A DNA stretch of 64,000 bases from CSSed11-175R1 sp041685735. GTDB taxonomy: Bacteria; Actinomycetota; Nitriliruptoria; Nitriliruptorales; Nitriliruptoraceae. Shown in pieces: positions 9,047 through 17,802 of this stretch (position 1 is its first letter; each line of letters starts with the position of its first letter). Location: the NCBI GenBank assembly GCA_041685735.1, contig JAWLFE010000002.1:71803-135802 (forward strand), in the 5' to 3' direction. A program made the translations under genes and the position numbers. The notes under the pieces are model-generated. The model saw only the letters and a program-made list of their open reading frames with translations, made no database searches and was not told where the DNA came from.

Positions 9047-10197
9047 GGCGCGAGCCGATCCCGCGCGAGGGCGCACCAGTAGTCGACGCCGAAGGGGATG
9101 GCGGCATCGTTGAAGTCGTAGCTCGGGTGGTGCAGTGATCGGCCGTGGGCACCCTCGGTGCCGTTGCCGATGACCACGAAGCAGCCCGGTCGGTGGTGGA
9201 GGTACTGGGCGAAGTCCTCCGAGAAGCTCATGCGGTCGCCGGTCGCATCGATCGTCATCCCGTCGACCTGCGCAGCCGCACGGGCAGCCGCATCCGTCTC
9301 TGCTGGGGTGTTCACGACCGGGGCGAACTCGCGCTGGTACCGGACCTCCACAGACACGCCGTGCGCCGCTGCGACGCCCTGTGTGATCTGCTGCATCCGG
9401 GTCCGGATCGTGGTGCTGACCCGGTCGTCGAAGCCGCGGGTGTCGCCCCGGAGGGTGACCTGGCCGGGGATGACGTTGCGGGCACCGTCGGTGACGAACT
9501 CGGTCACCGACACCACGGCGTGATCCGTCGGTGCGACGGCGCGGGAGACGATGGTCTGGAGCGCCAGGACCACCTCGGCGCCGGCGACCAGGGGATCGAG
9601 CGTCCGCTCCGGCGCGGAGGCGTGTCCGCCGTTGCCATCGATGACGATGGAGAACACGTCCTCGAACGCGGTGAAGATCCCCGCCCTGGTGGCGAGGTGG
9701 CCGACCGGCAGCCCAGGCAGGTTGTGCAGGCCGAACACGGCGTCCATGGGGAAGCGGTCGAACAGGCCATCGTCGATCATCGCCTGGGCGCCGAGGCCGG
9801 TCTCCTCGGCTGGTTGGAAGATGAACTGCACCGTCCCGTCCAGATCCTCGGCCCGAGCCAGCGCCTGTGCGGCACCGAGCAGCATCGTGATGTGTCCGTC
9901 GTGCCCGCAGCCGTGATGCGTTCCGGCGATCTCCGAGGCGTACGGAGCATCCCCCCGCTCGGTGATGGGAAGCGCATCCAACTCGGCACGCAGCCCGATC
10001 GCGCGGTCCGATGTGCCTCGCCGCAACGTGCCGACCACGCCGCTGCCACCCACGCCCGTGTGGACCTGGAGGCCGACCTCCTCGAGCCGTTCGGCGACCA
10101 GCGTGGCGGTGTCCGTGACGTCGAACCGGGGCTCGGGCCGCCGGTGGAGCGCACGTCGGACCGTGGTCAGGTCCGCAAGGACATCAGCGTTCACCAT
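9043..10197 (-). CDS. M20-family amidohydrolase / metallopeptidase
   Basis: A 384-residue M20D-type amidohydrolase (IAA-amino-acid hydrolase / N-acyl-amino-acid deacylase group). Metal-binding and catalytic signatures are present: HHGCGHDGHITMLLGAA near residue 95, FQPAEETGLGAQAM with the catalytic Glu near 130, and SFSEDFAQYL near the C terminus. A dimerisation lid sits in the middle (GNGGHASAPE). ATG 10197 has GGAGGGGG directly upstream, so the 61-residue upstream extension of the frame is rejected. The next gene (M24) overlaps as ATGA, so the two enzymes probably act in one catabolic step series under the adjacent LysR. Confidence 0.87.
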   Translation of the reverse strand: MVNADVLADLTTVRRALHRRPEPRFDVTDTATLVAERLEEVGLQVHTGVGGSGVVGTLRRGTSDRAIGLRAELDALPITERGDAPYASEIAGTHHGCGHDGHITMLLGAAQALARAEDLDGTVQFIFQPAEETGLGAQAMIDDGLFDRFPMDAVFGLHNLPGLPVGHLATRAGIFTAFEDVFSIVIDGNGGHASAPERTLDPLVAGAEVVLALQTIVSRAVAPTDHAVVSVTEFVTDGARNVIPGQVTLRGDTRGFDDRVSTTIRTRMQQITQGVAAAHGVSVEVRYQREFAPVVNTPAETDAAARAAAQVDGMTIDATGDRMSFSEDFAQYLHHRPGCFVVIGNGTEGAHGRSLHHPSYDFNDAAIPFGVDYWCALARDRLAP

Positions 10198-10580
10198 GCC
10201 CCCTCCGGTCCGTCGGTGACGGCGGCCATGCTGCGGCTGCCGATCCAGGTTGCGCACGTACACCCTCGAGGTGCAGCGGTTCGACCTCCATGATCCTCCT
10301 GACGGACCCGGGAACCTTCGCGTACGTCGTCGTCGTCGTCCAGCGACCATCACTGACGGCCATCGGTCAGTTCCGCTCACGCATGCACGGTGGGTGCCGG
10401 GGGCTGCGCGCGCTCCGCCGGATAGAGGGCCGGGATCGCCCCATGCCGTTCGCCGACAGGACCCGTAAGGAGGACCGACGGGAACCCTTCAACGATGCCC
10501 ACTGGACCGTGGTGTTCGCCGTGGGCGACCCTCGGACGTCAGCACGGGATGCGCTGCAGTCGGGTACGAGGGAGTGACGT
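10198..10580. other. Divergent intergenic region without a supported gene
   Basis: This 383-bp stretch separates the leftward M20-M24 operon from the rightward cytolysin-like gene and must hold both promoters. CCGTC-GGT-GACGG (10210-10222) and the imperfect palindrome CTGACGGCCATCGGTCAG (about 10354-10371) echo the GACGG/CCGTC motif found before the LysR gene and are candidate regulator sites. A 95-codon open frame ends at 10577 but its composition does not look like a protein and it has no ribosome-binding site. I see no RNA gene. Confidence 0.4.
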
Positions 10581-12251
10581 GTGATGGGTCGGGGCGGGTA
10601 TCACCTGAGGGTCGTGACGATGATGGTGGTGCTCGCGCTGTCGACCGCGGCCTGCAGCGATGCGGGTGCCGCAGATCCGGCGTCGGATGCCGTGGCGGGG
10701 GAGGTCGAGCCGGAACCCGACCCCGAGCCGGAACCCGACCCGGAAGCGGAACCCGACCCGGAGCCGGACCCCGGGCCGAGCGCCGATGAGGAGCCCGAGC
10801 CGCCCGAGCCGGAACGGACGACGGCCGATCCGGCGGTCGATCCGTTGTTCGCCTCGTTGGCCGACTGGGCGCCGGAGGTCGGAAGCGCCGAGGACGACCG
10901 GGAGCTGGCGCGGGGCGAGTTCGTGTCCGGCGACCACGCCTACCAGTGCAGCGTCACCACCAGCGACCCGACGGAGCGAACCTTCGATGCGTTCCCTGCC
11001 GTCGCCTTCGAGGGCAGCGTGCTGCCGGGCCTGTTCGTCGACGGGGATCGCCTCCTGGAGGGCGAGATCCAGCCGCTCCCACTCGGTCGCGCGCCGCTCG
11101 AGCTCGCGGTCGACCTCGCCTCCTCGGCACCGGTCGTGAACGTCCAGGCTCCGTCGACCTCCACCCTGCAACAGGCGGTCGCGACCTTGCAGCGCGACGC
11201 CGACAGCCGCCTGTCGGGTATCGATGTCGTTCCGGCCGACATCGACTACGTCCGGCAGGAGGCGTACTCGTTCGAACAGACGGCGCTCGACCTCGGGTTC
11301 TCGCTGCGCTACGACAGTCCACTTGCCTCAGCTGGGCTCGACGGCGCGTTCGCGAGCGACCGCTCCTTCGAGCAGCACACGATCCTGGTCCGCATGGTCC
11401 AGCCGATGTACACGATCTCCTTCGTCGACGATGACGTGATCCGGCCTTCGCAACTGCTCGCCGCGTCGGTCACCCCGGACGAGGTCGACCGAGCCATCGC
11501 CGCCGGGCGTCTGCGTGAGGGGAGCCCTGCGGTCTACATCGACGCGGTCACCTACGGGCGAACGATGCTGTTCACGATGTCCTCGACCCGAGTGGAGAGC
11601 GCCGAGGAGCTCCAGGTGGCCGTGAACGCGGCCTACCGTTCGATCTCTGGCGAGGTCGAGGTCGGGGAGGAGGAGCGTCGGGTCCTCGCCGAGTCGGAGA
11701 TCCGGCTCGTCGCCGTCGGGGGTGACACGGCCGCGGCCGAAGCCGCCATCCGCTCCGCCGATCCGGCCGCCTTCTTCAGCGGTGCCGATACAGCCAACGC
11801 CGCACCGTTGACCTTCCGCGTGGCGACGCTCGGGGGCCGGACCGCGACCGTCCGGGACGTGGCGACCTACCAGCAGCAGGACTGCACCCGCACCCTGATC
11901 GAGACGCCGGAGCCCGAGTCGAGCTTCGAGTTCGTGTTCAGCGATGTCATCGGGCGGGCGACGTTGGAGCTCAACGGCCGGGAGGTGCTCGAGGTTCGCA
12001 GCGCGCCCGGTTTCCCGCAGAGCACCCCGGGCGCCGGCCGCGTCACCTTGACCCCCGACGACCTCCCGAGCGGCACCCAGGATGTCCGCATCACATTCGG
12101 CCGGCCGCAGTGTGTGGGGTCGGTCGTGCGGCTGCGCATCTTCGTCGACGGCGCGTTCGAGGACGAGCGCAACTTCGATGGCTGCGCCTTCAACGGGATC
12201 TGGGAGTACAAGGTGGACGAGGCCTCCGGGGCGTTGGACCGGGTCCGCTGA
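10581..12251 (+). CDS. Cholesterol-dependent-cytolysin-like lipoprotein
   Basis: A 556-residue exported lipoprotein. A lipobox (LSTAAC, Cys25) follows a short hydrophobic segment, then a Glu/Pro/Asp-rich linker (about 40-75). Residues about 160-430 align by eye with domains 1-3 of thiol-activated cytolysins: a YSFEQT segment, MVQPMYTISFVDD (family YTVSV), VTYGRTMLFTMSST (family VAYGR..Y.K..T), LVAVGGD (family VVLGGD) and PLTFRVATLGGRTATVRD. The tryptophan-rich undecapeptide and the threonine-leucine cholesterol loop of domain 4 are absent. The C-terminal 120 residues are instead a Cys-containing beta-rich domain. The start is GTG 10581 or the adjacent ATG 10584. The role (pore former, inhibitor or partner) is unknown. 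Confidence 0.75.
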   Translation: MMGRGGYHLRVVTMMVVLALSTAACSDAGAADPASDAVAGEVEPEPDPEPEPDPEAEPDPEPDPGPSADEEPEPPEPERTTADPAVDPLFASLADWAPEVGSAEDDRELARGEFVSGDHAYQCSVTTSDPTERTFDAFPAVAFEGSVLPGLFVDGDRLLEGEIQPLPLGRAPLELAVDLASSAPVVNVQAPSTSTLQQAVATLQRDADSRLSGIDVVPADIDYVRQEAYSFEQTALDLGFSLRYDSPLASAGLDGAFASDRSFEQHTILVRMVQPMYTISFVDDDVIRPSQLLAASVTPDEVDRAIAAGRLREGSPAVYIDAVTYGRTMLFTMSSTRVESAEELQVAVNAAYRSISGEVEVGEEERRVLAESEIRLVAVGGDTAAAEAAIRSADPAAFFSGADTANAAPLTFRVATLGGRTATVRDVATYQQQDCTRTLIETPEPESSFEFVFSDVIGRATLELNGREVLEVRSAPGFPQSTPGAGRVTLTPDDLPSGTQDVRITFGRPQCVGSVVRLRIFVDGAFEDERNFDGCAFNGIWEYKVDEASGALDRVR

Positions 12252-12382
12252 TCGTCGGTTGTCGCTCCGTCGCCTCCGCTGGGAGCCACGGGCTGGGGCT
12301 GGAGACCATCAGCCGAGCCCCTGGCCCGTTGAGCGACCCGCGAACCACGAACGCACGCACCGTCGTGCAGCGCGGTGGATGC

Positions 12383-12410
12383 TTGACAGGGCCACGGCGG
12401 GAAGTACCGT
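12383..12410 (+). promoter_or_regulatory. Candidate sigma70-type promoter
   Basis: TTGACA (12383-12388) is followed after 16 bases by TACCGT (12405-12410), a good actinobacterial housekeeping-type pair. It lies about 120 bp upstream of the GAF-ANTAR gene beginning at 12531 and downstream of the cytolysin-like gene. Confidence 0.4.
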
Positions 12411-12530
12411 GATCCCGAAGTCGCTCGTGCTCCGGTCCTCGGCACGGCCCTCGTCGCCGTGGTTCTGGAGTGCTCATGTTCGATCCCTGGTCGTTGCGGT
12501 TCGCCGTCCACTCGGGTCGGCCGATACCCG

Positions 12531-13247
12531 ATGGCTGATGCGGAGCCGCGCCGGATCCTGCGGGTCGTGGAGGCGTTCGAAGCGCAGCCGCCGGGCCCAC
12601 CGGAGATGCGCCTGTGCACGGCGGCGTCGAAGCTGCTGGACGCCGCGGGGGTCGGGGTGTCGCTGGGCGCCAACGACGACCTGCTCGACAGTGGGTTGCA
12701 GATGGTCTGCGCAACAGAAGGCGCACGGGCCGGCGAAGCGAGCCAGTTCGACCTGGGTGAGGGTCCCGCGTACACGGCACACCGGACCGGGTGGCCCGTA
12801 CAGGTCGCGGATCTCGAGCGTGACGACACCTGGCCCACGTTCGCCAAGGCGGCCGCCGCGTTGGGGTTCCGGGCCGTGTTCGCGTTCCCCCTGCGGTCCG
12901 GCTCGATCAGCCTCGGCGCATTGACGCTCTACCAGTCCGTCGCCGGAGAGCTGACCTCCGAGCAGTACGGCGATGCGCTGGTGGTCGCCCGGTTCGCGCT
13001 CAACCTGTTGACCTCGTTGCAGGCGGGGCGGCCAGCTGATGAGCTCGACGAGGTCTTCACCAACACGCTGTCGAGCTCCGTGGAGGTCCACCAGGCCTCG
13101 GGGGTCGTCGCGGTGCAGCTCGGTGTCCCGGTCGCGGCGGCGCTCGCGGTGTTGCGGGCACACGCGTTCGCGGAAGGTTCAACCCTGCCCGAGGTCGCGA
13201 CGCAGGTCGTCGAGCATCGCCTCGAGCTCGGGCCCCTGCAGGACTAG
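12531..13247 (+). CDS. GAF-ANTAR regulator
   Basis: A 238-residue protein with an N-terminal GAF domain (about 20-165) and a C-terminal ANTAR domain (about 180-232: VHQASGVVAVQL, then AALAVLRAHAFAEG). ANTAR domains bind tandem-hairpin RNA and cause antitermination; the GAF domain would sense a small molecule or redox state. ATG 12531 is preferred because the GAF domain begins soon after it, although the frame opens 24 codons earlier. It is one of four intact GAF-ANTAR genes and one remnant in the window. Its ANTAR sequence is closest to the remnant at 16497-16643. Confidence 0.85.
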   Translation: MADAEPRRILRVVEAFEAQPPGPPEMRLCTAASKLLDAAGVGVSLGANDDLLDSGLQMVCATEGARAGEASQFDLGEGPAYTAHRTGWPVQVADLERDDTWPTFAKAAAALGFRAVFAFPLRSGSISLGALTLYQSVAGELTSEQYGDALVVARFALNLLTSLQAGRPADELDEVFTNTLSSSVEVHQASGVVAVQLGVPVAAALAVLRAHAFAEGSTLPEVATQVVEHRLELGPLQD

Positions 13248-13314
13248 CCAGCGCAGGAGCGCGCGGCTCATCACATCTCGTCGACGGCATGGAAGCGTCA
13301 AGGAAGAGGATCGC

Positions 13315-14055
13315 ATGAGTGCAACCACGGACATCGCCCTCAGTCGTGAGCGGCGTCTGGTCGAGACGTTCGTTGAGCTCGCTGACACCCTCGTGGAGGA
13401 CTTCGACGTGGTCGACTTCTTCTCCTCGCTGGCCGAACGTGTCGTGGAGCTCGGACTCGCGTCCGAGGCGGGGATCCTGTTGGTCGACGAGGCCGGGGAT
13501 CTGCAGTTCGTCGCCGCATCGGATGAGCGGACCCACCTGCTGGAGCTGTTCCAGGCCCAGAACGAGGAGGGGCCCTGTCAGGACTGTTTCCGCACGGCGA
13601 GCCCGGTGAGTGCCGATGATCTGCAGGCTGCCAGTGACCGGTGGCCGCTGTTCGCGCCGCGTGCGGTGCAGGCCGGGTTCAGGTCGGTGCAGGCCGTGCC
13701 GCTGCGGCTGCGGGGGGCCGTGCTGGGTGCCTTCAACCTGTTCCTGACCGATCCAGGTGGGATCGACACCGACGCCGAGGCGGTCGTGCAGGCGATGGCG
13801 GATGTGGCCACGATCGGGTTGCTGCAGCAGCGGGAGCTCGATCGCTCCCACGCCGTCGAAGGACAACTGCAGCGAGCTCTGCAGACCCGCATCGGGATCG
13901 AACAGGCCAAGGGCATCGTCGCGGAGCAGGTGGGCATCGAGATGGACGCGGCCTTCGGGCTGTTGCGTGATCACTCACGCAACTACAACCAGAAGCTGCA
14001 CGATGTCGCTCGAGACATCGTCAGGGGCACGTTGGCGGCGAAGGACCTCGTATGA
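13315..14055 (+). CDS. GAF-ANTAR regulator
   Basis: A 246-residue GAF-ANTAR protein. The GAF domain covers about 15-170 and has a Cys pair in GPCQDCF that could bind metal or sense redox. The ANTAR helix bundle covers about 180-240 (RIGIEQAKGIVAEQVGIEMD). ATG 13315 has GGAAGAGGA upstream. The convergent gene at 15654-16406 is a close paralogue (shared FVELADTL, GPCQDCF and QQRELDR blocks), which suggests local duplication. The decayed GAF-GGDEF-EAL frame starts only 7 bp downstream. Confidence 0.86.
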   Translation: MSATTDIALSRERRLVETFVELADTLVEDFDVVDFFSSLAERVVELGLASEAGILLVDEAGDLQFVAASDERTHLLELFQAQNEEGPCQDCFRTASPVSADDLQAASDRWPLFAPRAVQAGFRSVQAVPLRLRGAVLGAFNLFLTDPGGIDTDAEAVVQAMADVATIGLLQQRELDRSHAVEGQLQRALQTRIGIEQAKGIVAEQVGIEMDAAFGLLRDHSRNYNQKLHDVARDIVRGTLAAKDLV

Positions 14056-14062
14056 ACCTGAC

Positions 14063-15637
14063 ATGGCCCCGGCTTCCGTGCGGGTCGGGGTCGGTCGCCT
14101 CACGCCGCGTGGCGAGGTGCCGCGTCGGGGGACCGTGGTCGATGAAGGCAAGCTGTCGTCGGTCCTGAGCGAGTTCGCGCGGACGCTCGCGACCGAGTTC
14201 CCGATCCAGCACATCCTCGACCATCTGGTGGAGTGGATCGTGGGGATCCTCCCGGTCACCTCGGCAGGGGTGACCCTGATCGGCGAGGCGCGCGAGCCGC
14301 GTTTCGTGGCCGCGTCCGACGCCAGTGCACTGCGTTACGAACGCATCCAGACCAACGTCGGTCAGGGCCCGTGCGTGCTGGCGTACGACTCCGGTGAGCC
14401 GGTCGCGGTGACCGACCTGGACACCGACGAGCGCTTCCCGGCGTTCGCTGCTGCGGCGCGGGCGGCTGGCCTTGGGGCCGTGTTCACGTTTCCCCTGCGC
14501 CACGGGCAGGAGCGCATGGATGCTCTCGATCTGTCCCGCGAGACCCCGGGGGGCTCGACCGTCACACGATGGAGACCGCCCAGACGCTCGCTGACGTCGC
14601 GGCGGCCTACCTGATCAACGCCTAGGCGCGCGAGGATCCTGTTCATCGATCTCGATGACTTCAAGCTCGTCAACGACACGCACGGCCACCAGGTCGGCGA
14701 CGAGCTACGGGTCGCTGTTGCGCGGCGTCTGGCGGGACTCGCACGACCCGAGGACACGTTGGTCCGTGTGTCGGGTGACGAGTTCGTCTTCCTCTGCGAG
14801 AACCTGGGTGACCCCGGCGATGCACACCTGCTGGTGCGCCGTATCGCCGATGCGCTCGAGGAACCCTTCGAGCTGCCGGGCGTCGAACTGAGCGTCACCG
14901 CGAGCGTCGGGGTCGCGATCGCCCATCACGACGAGACCATCTCGGACCGATTGTTGGCGGTCGCGGAACGGACCGACCTGATCAACGAGGTCGGCGCCTG
15001 GGTCCTGCGGCGTAGCTGTGCCGATCACCATGACTGGCGCGCCAGCCATCGTGGCCTGGCCCTCGATCTGGCGCTGAACGTGTCGGTGCGTCAGCTGCTG
15101 GCTCCGGGCTTCGTCGACACGGTCGCCAGCGTGCTCGCGGCGACGGGCACGCCGCCGGCCGTGCTCATCCCGGAGGTCACGGAGAGCGTCCTGATGGATG
15201 ATGCCCGTCGCACGCAGCTGGTGCTCGACGAGCTGCGTGAGACCGGTATCCGGATCGACCTGGATGATTTCGGCACCGGCTTCTCCTCGTTGAGCTATCT
15301 GCGGCAGCTCCCGATCGACATCGTCAAGATCGATCGGAGCTTCGTCGCTGACGTCGATGTGCCGCTGGGTGGAGGTTCCATCCTCGCGGCGGTCACCAAC
15401 CTGGCGCACGTCCTGGATCTGCCGGTCACCGCAGAAGGTGTCGAGACCCGGCGTCAGCACGACGAGGTCCGTGGTCTCGGGTGTGAACTCGCCCAGGGGT
15501 TCTTCTACGCCCACCCGATGTCGGCCACGCGGATCGAGCGGTTGCTGGGCCAGAACGGGGATGGAACCCGACACCTGCCGACGAGCACGGGTGCCTCGTC
15601 GGTTCGCGTGGAGGCACCGGCGCCATCGGCGCGCTGA
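14063..15637 (+). pseudogene. Decayed GAF-GGDEF-EAL signalling gene with internal deletions
   Basis: The GAF domain is intact from ATG 14063 to about 14550 (PFISAGVTL-type core, GPCVLAYDSGEPVAVTDLD). The expected continuation METAQTLADVAAAYLINA appears in another frame and ends at TAG 14623-14625, while the GAF frame itself stops at TGA 14612-14614. Downstream the frame resumes inside a GGDEF domain (ILFIDLDDFKLVNDTHGH, SGDEF), so the N-terminal part of GGDEF (the D.LTGLPNR region) is missing. The frame then jumps in phase from SDRLLAVAE to RTDLINEVGAWVL. That jump skips about 100 residues, including the rest of GGDEF and the EAL signature itself. The EAL C-terminal half (LDDFGTGFSSL, VTAEGVET) remains. 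No active cyclase or phosphodiesterase can result. Confidence 0.8.
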
Positions 15638-15653
15638 TCCTCGCGGTCGTGGA

Positions 15654-16406
15654 TCAGCGTCGCGCCGTGAGGGCCTGCGCATCCAGGGAGCCCTCGACGA
15701 TCCGGCGTGCGACGTCGCTGAGTTTGGCGTTGTTGTCGCGTGCGTAGGAGCGGATCATCTCGAAGGCGTCCGCCATCGACACCGAGGCCTGCTGGAAGAT
15801 GATGCCCTTGGATTGTTCGATGGCCACCCGGCTGTGCAGGGCGTACTGCAGCTGGCCCTCGACCTCGTGGGCCCGATCGAGTTCCCGTTGCTGCAAGAGC
15901 CCGATGATCGCGACGTCTGCCATGGCCTGGACCACGGCGCGGCCGTCCGGATCGAGCGAGCCCGCGTCGCTATGGAACAGGTTCATCGCCCCGAGCACGG
16001 TGCCGCGCAGGCGCAAGGGGAAGGCGTCCACGGAGGCGAATCCGGTCGCGAGTGCCTTCGGGACGAACAGCGGCCAACGCTCCCGCTCGTCCTCGAGCTG
16101 GGCGACGGCGACCGGCGTGCCGTTCCGGAAGCAATCCTGGCACGGGCCTTCGCGGCTCTGGACCTGGAACAGCTCGAGCACCTGCGTCCGTTCGTCCGAG
16201 GCTGCCACGAACCGCAGCGAGTCGGTCTCGTCGGCCAGCAGGATGCCCGCCTGGCTGGACAGACCGAGATCGACGACGCGTTCGGTGAGCCCGGCCAGGA
16301 ACTCGACCACATCGAAGTCGGCGATCAGCGTGTCCGCGAGCTCGACGAAGGTTGCGACCAGCCGCTGCTCACGGTGCTCGATGAGACGTGGTCCGGACGC
16401 GGTCAT
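15654..16406 (-). CDS. GAF-ANTAR regulator
   Basis: A 250-residue GAF-ANTAR protein, paralogous to the 13315 gene. The GAF domain (about 15-170) keeps the GPCQDCF Cys pair. The ANTAR domain (about 185-245) reads RVAIEQSKGIIFQQASVSMA. The predicted role is RNA-binding antitermination under control of a GAF ligand. It converges on the decayed GAF-GGDEF-EAL gene with a 16-bp gap. ATG 16406 is the first good start; the ribosome-binding site is weak. Confidence 0.86.
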   Translation of the reverse strand: MTASGPRLIEHREQRLVATFVELADTLIADFDVVEFLAGLTERVVDLGLSSQAGILLADETDSLRFVAASDERTQVLELFQVQSREGPCQDCFRNGTPVAVAQLEDERERWPLFVPKALATGFASVDAFPLRLRGTVLGAMNLFHSDAGSLDPDGRAVVQAMADVAIIGLLQQRELDRAHEVEGQLQYALHSRVAIEQSKGIIFQQASVSMADAFEMIRSYARDNNAKLSDVARRIVEGSLDAQALTARR

Positions 16407-16496
16407 GATGGCTCACTTGGTCGGTGGCTGCGGACCGGCCGATGCGGACCCTCTGGACCGAGGATACGGGCTGGCCCGGCGTGTGTCGCAGGGGAT

Positions 16497-16643
16497 CTAG
16501 CCATCCATCCGCACCCGCCGCGCGACGATGTCCCTCGCGACATCGCGCAGACTCTCCCCGTTCGCGAAGGCACGCGCGCGCAGGACGGCCATGGCCGTCC
16601 CGACGTCGATACGGAGCTGGACGGACACCACGCCGGCCGCCTG
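16497..16643 (-). pseudogene. ANTAR-domain remnant of a lost GAF-ANTAR gene
   Basis: Read on the minus strand, 48 codons ending at TAG (16497-16499) give a nearly complete ANTAR domain: QAAGVVSVQLRIDVGTAMAV, then LRARAFANGESLRDVARDIV. This closely resembles the ANTAR end of the 12531 gene (VHQASGVVAVQL...). No start codon or GAF domain precedes it; upstream of the first Gln the frame loses similarity. I read it as the 3' remnant of a truncated paralogue. Confidence 0.7.
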
Positions 16644-16738
16644 GGGTCTTCCATCCTGTGTCCGTGACGGGTGGGACCTTCACCGCGGTGCGATCCGTGC
16701 CGCCGCGAGCCGGCCACGGTCGCCGATCCCGGTACCGG

Positions 16739-17581
16739 TCAGGTCCGATCCCCGGCCGTCGACGGTGGGTGGATGAACCAGAAGGGGAGCGCGACCAGGA
16801 CCGCCGCGCCGATCATGTTGCCGATACCAGCCGGGATGATGCTCCAGCCGAGGGCGATGAGCCAGCTCAGATCCCCACCGAGCGCGATGTGGAGCGCGAA
16901 GAACCCCATGTTCGCCGGACTGTGTTGGAAGCCGGCGGCGACGAACAGCATGACGGCCAACAGCACCGGGATGTACTTGCCGATGATCGTGCGGCCCATG
17001 AACGCGAAGAAGGCAGCCATCCCGACCAGCCAGTTGGCCAAAACGCCGGAGAGCACCAGCTGCCCCCAGGAACCCGCCCCGCCGAGTCCGCGGTAGGCCA
17101 TCTTGCCATCCACGATCTGTTGCAGCCCGGCGAGGGTCTCCGCGGGGTAGAGCTGCGCGATGGCGATGAGGTTGCCGAACAGCCATGCGCCAGCGAGGTT
17201 GCCCAACCACGCCAGGACCCAGAGGCGCAGGACCCGTCGCCACCGACCCCGATCGTCCAACAGGGTGGTCGGCAGCACGACGTTGGCTTCGGTGAACAGG
17301 ATGGCCTCTGAGAGCACCACGAAGAAGAACCCGATGCTGAACGCGAACCCTTGGATCGCCTTGCTGGGGCCGGCGGCTTCGATCCCCTGACTGAGCAGGA
17401 CCGACAGCAGGGCCCCGGCCGTGATGAAGCCGCCACCGAGCACGGCCAGGACCAGGATGCGCGGCAGGGTCAGGTCATCGACACGGCTGCGACCGAACTG
17501 CGCCATGGCGGTGCTCACGCGTGACGCAGCCACGTACTGCGATGCCGGGAGATGCCCGGTCGCCTGGTCGTCCGTGGTCAC
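16739..17581 (-). CDS. Formate/nitrite transporter family channel
   Basis: A 280-residue FNT-family membrane channel with about six membrane segments between residues 40 and 270. Formate/nitrite family features are seen in FVVLSEAILFTEANVVLP, WLGNLAGAWLFG and HSPANMGFF, the positions of the broken transmembrane helices and pore His/Asn. It should move small monovalent anions such as formate, nitrite or hydrosulfide across the inner membrane. GTG 17581 has AAGGAG seven bases upstream, so the longer frame is not used. It is not overlapped with any neighbour, and nothing nearby fixes the substrate. Confidence 0.87.
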   Translation of the reverse strand: MTTDDQATGHLPASQYVAASRVSTAMAQFGRSRVDDLTLPRILVLAVLGGGFITAGALLSVLLSQGIEAAGPSKAIQGFAFSIGFFFVVLSEAILFTEANVVLPTTLLDDRGRWRRVLRLWVLAWLGNLAGAWLFGNLIAIAQLYPAETLAGLQQIVDGKMAYRGLGGAGSWGQLVLSGVLANWLVGMAAFFAFMGRTIIGKYIPVLLAVMLFVAAGFQHSPANMGFFALHIALGGDLSWLIALGWSIIPAGIGNMIGAAVLVALPFWFIHPPSTAGDRT

Positions 17582-17802
17582 CTCGCTGCTCCTTGGTGCC
17601 GGTCGGTCACGTACCAGCGCGTGGCCAGGCACGGGCAGGGATCACCGCCGAGGACCGAGACACGCCACGGCACGCAACCCGCACCGGACCGGCAGCCTTC
17701 CATGACCGGTCCACCGTGTCGGAGACCCTTCGGTCAGCACGGCCGGCTGCCGCGACCGGGACACCCGGGGATCGTGGCCGAGACTGCGCCGTCCGAGCCC
17801 GG

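Noticed and set aside
7877..10197. Ectoine degradation operon
   Set aside because: M24 plus M20 genes are compatible with it, but the usual MocR-type regulator, transaminase and dehydrogenase genes are absent and the families are broad, so no substrate is claimed.
10290..10577. 95-codon frame before the cytolysin-like gene
   Set aside because: It has no ribosome-binding site, no protein-like composition and covers the needed promoter region.
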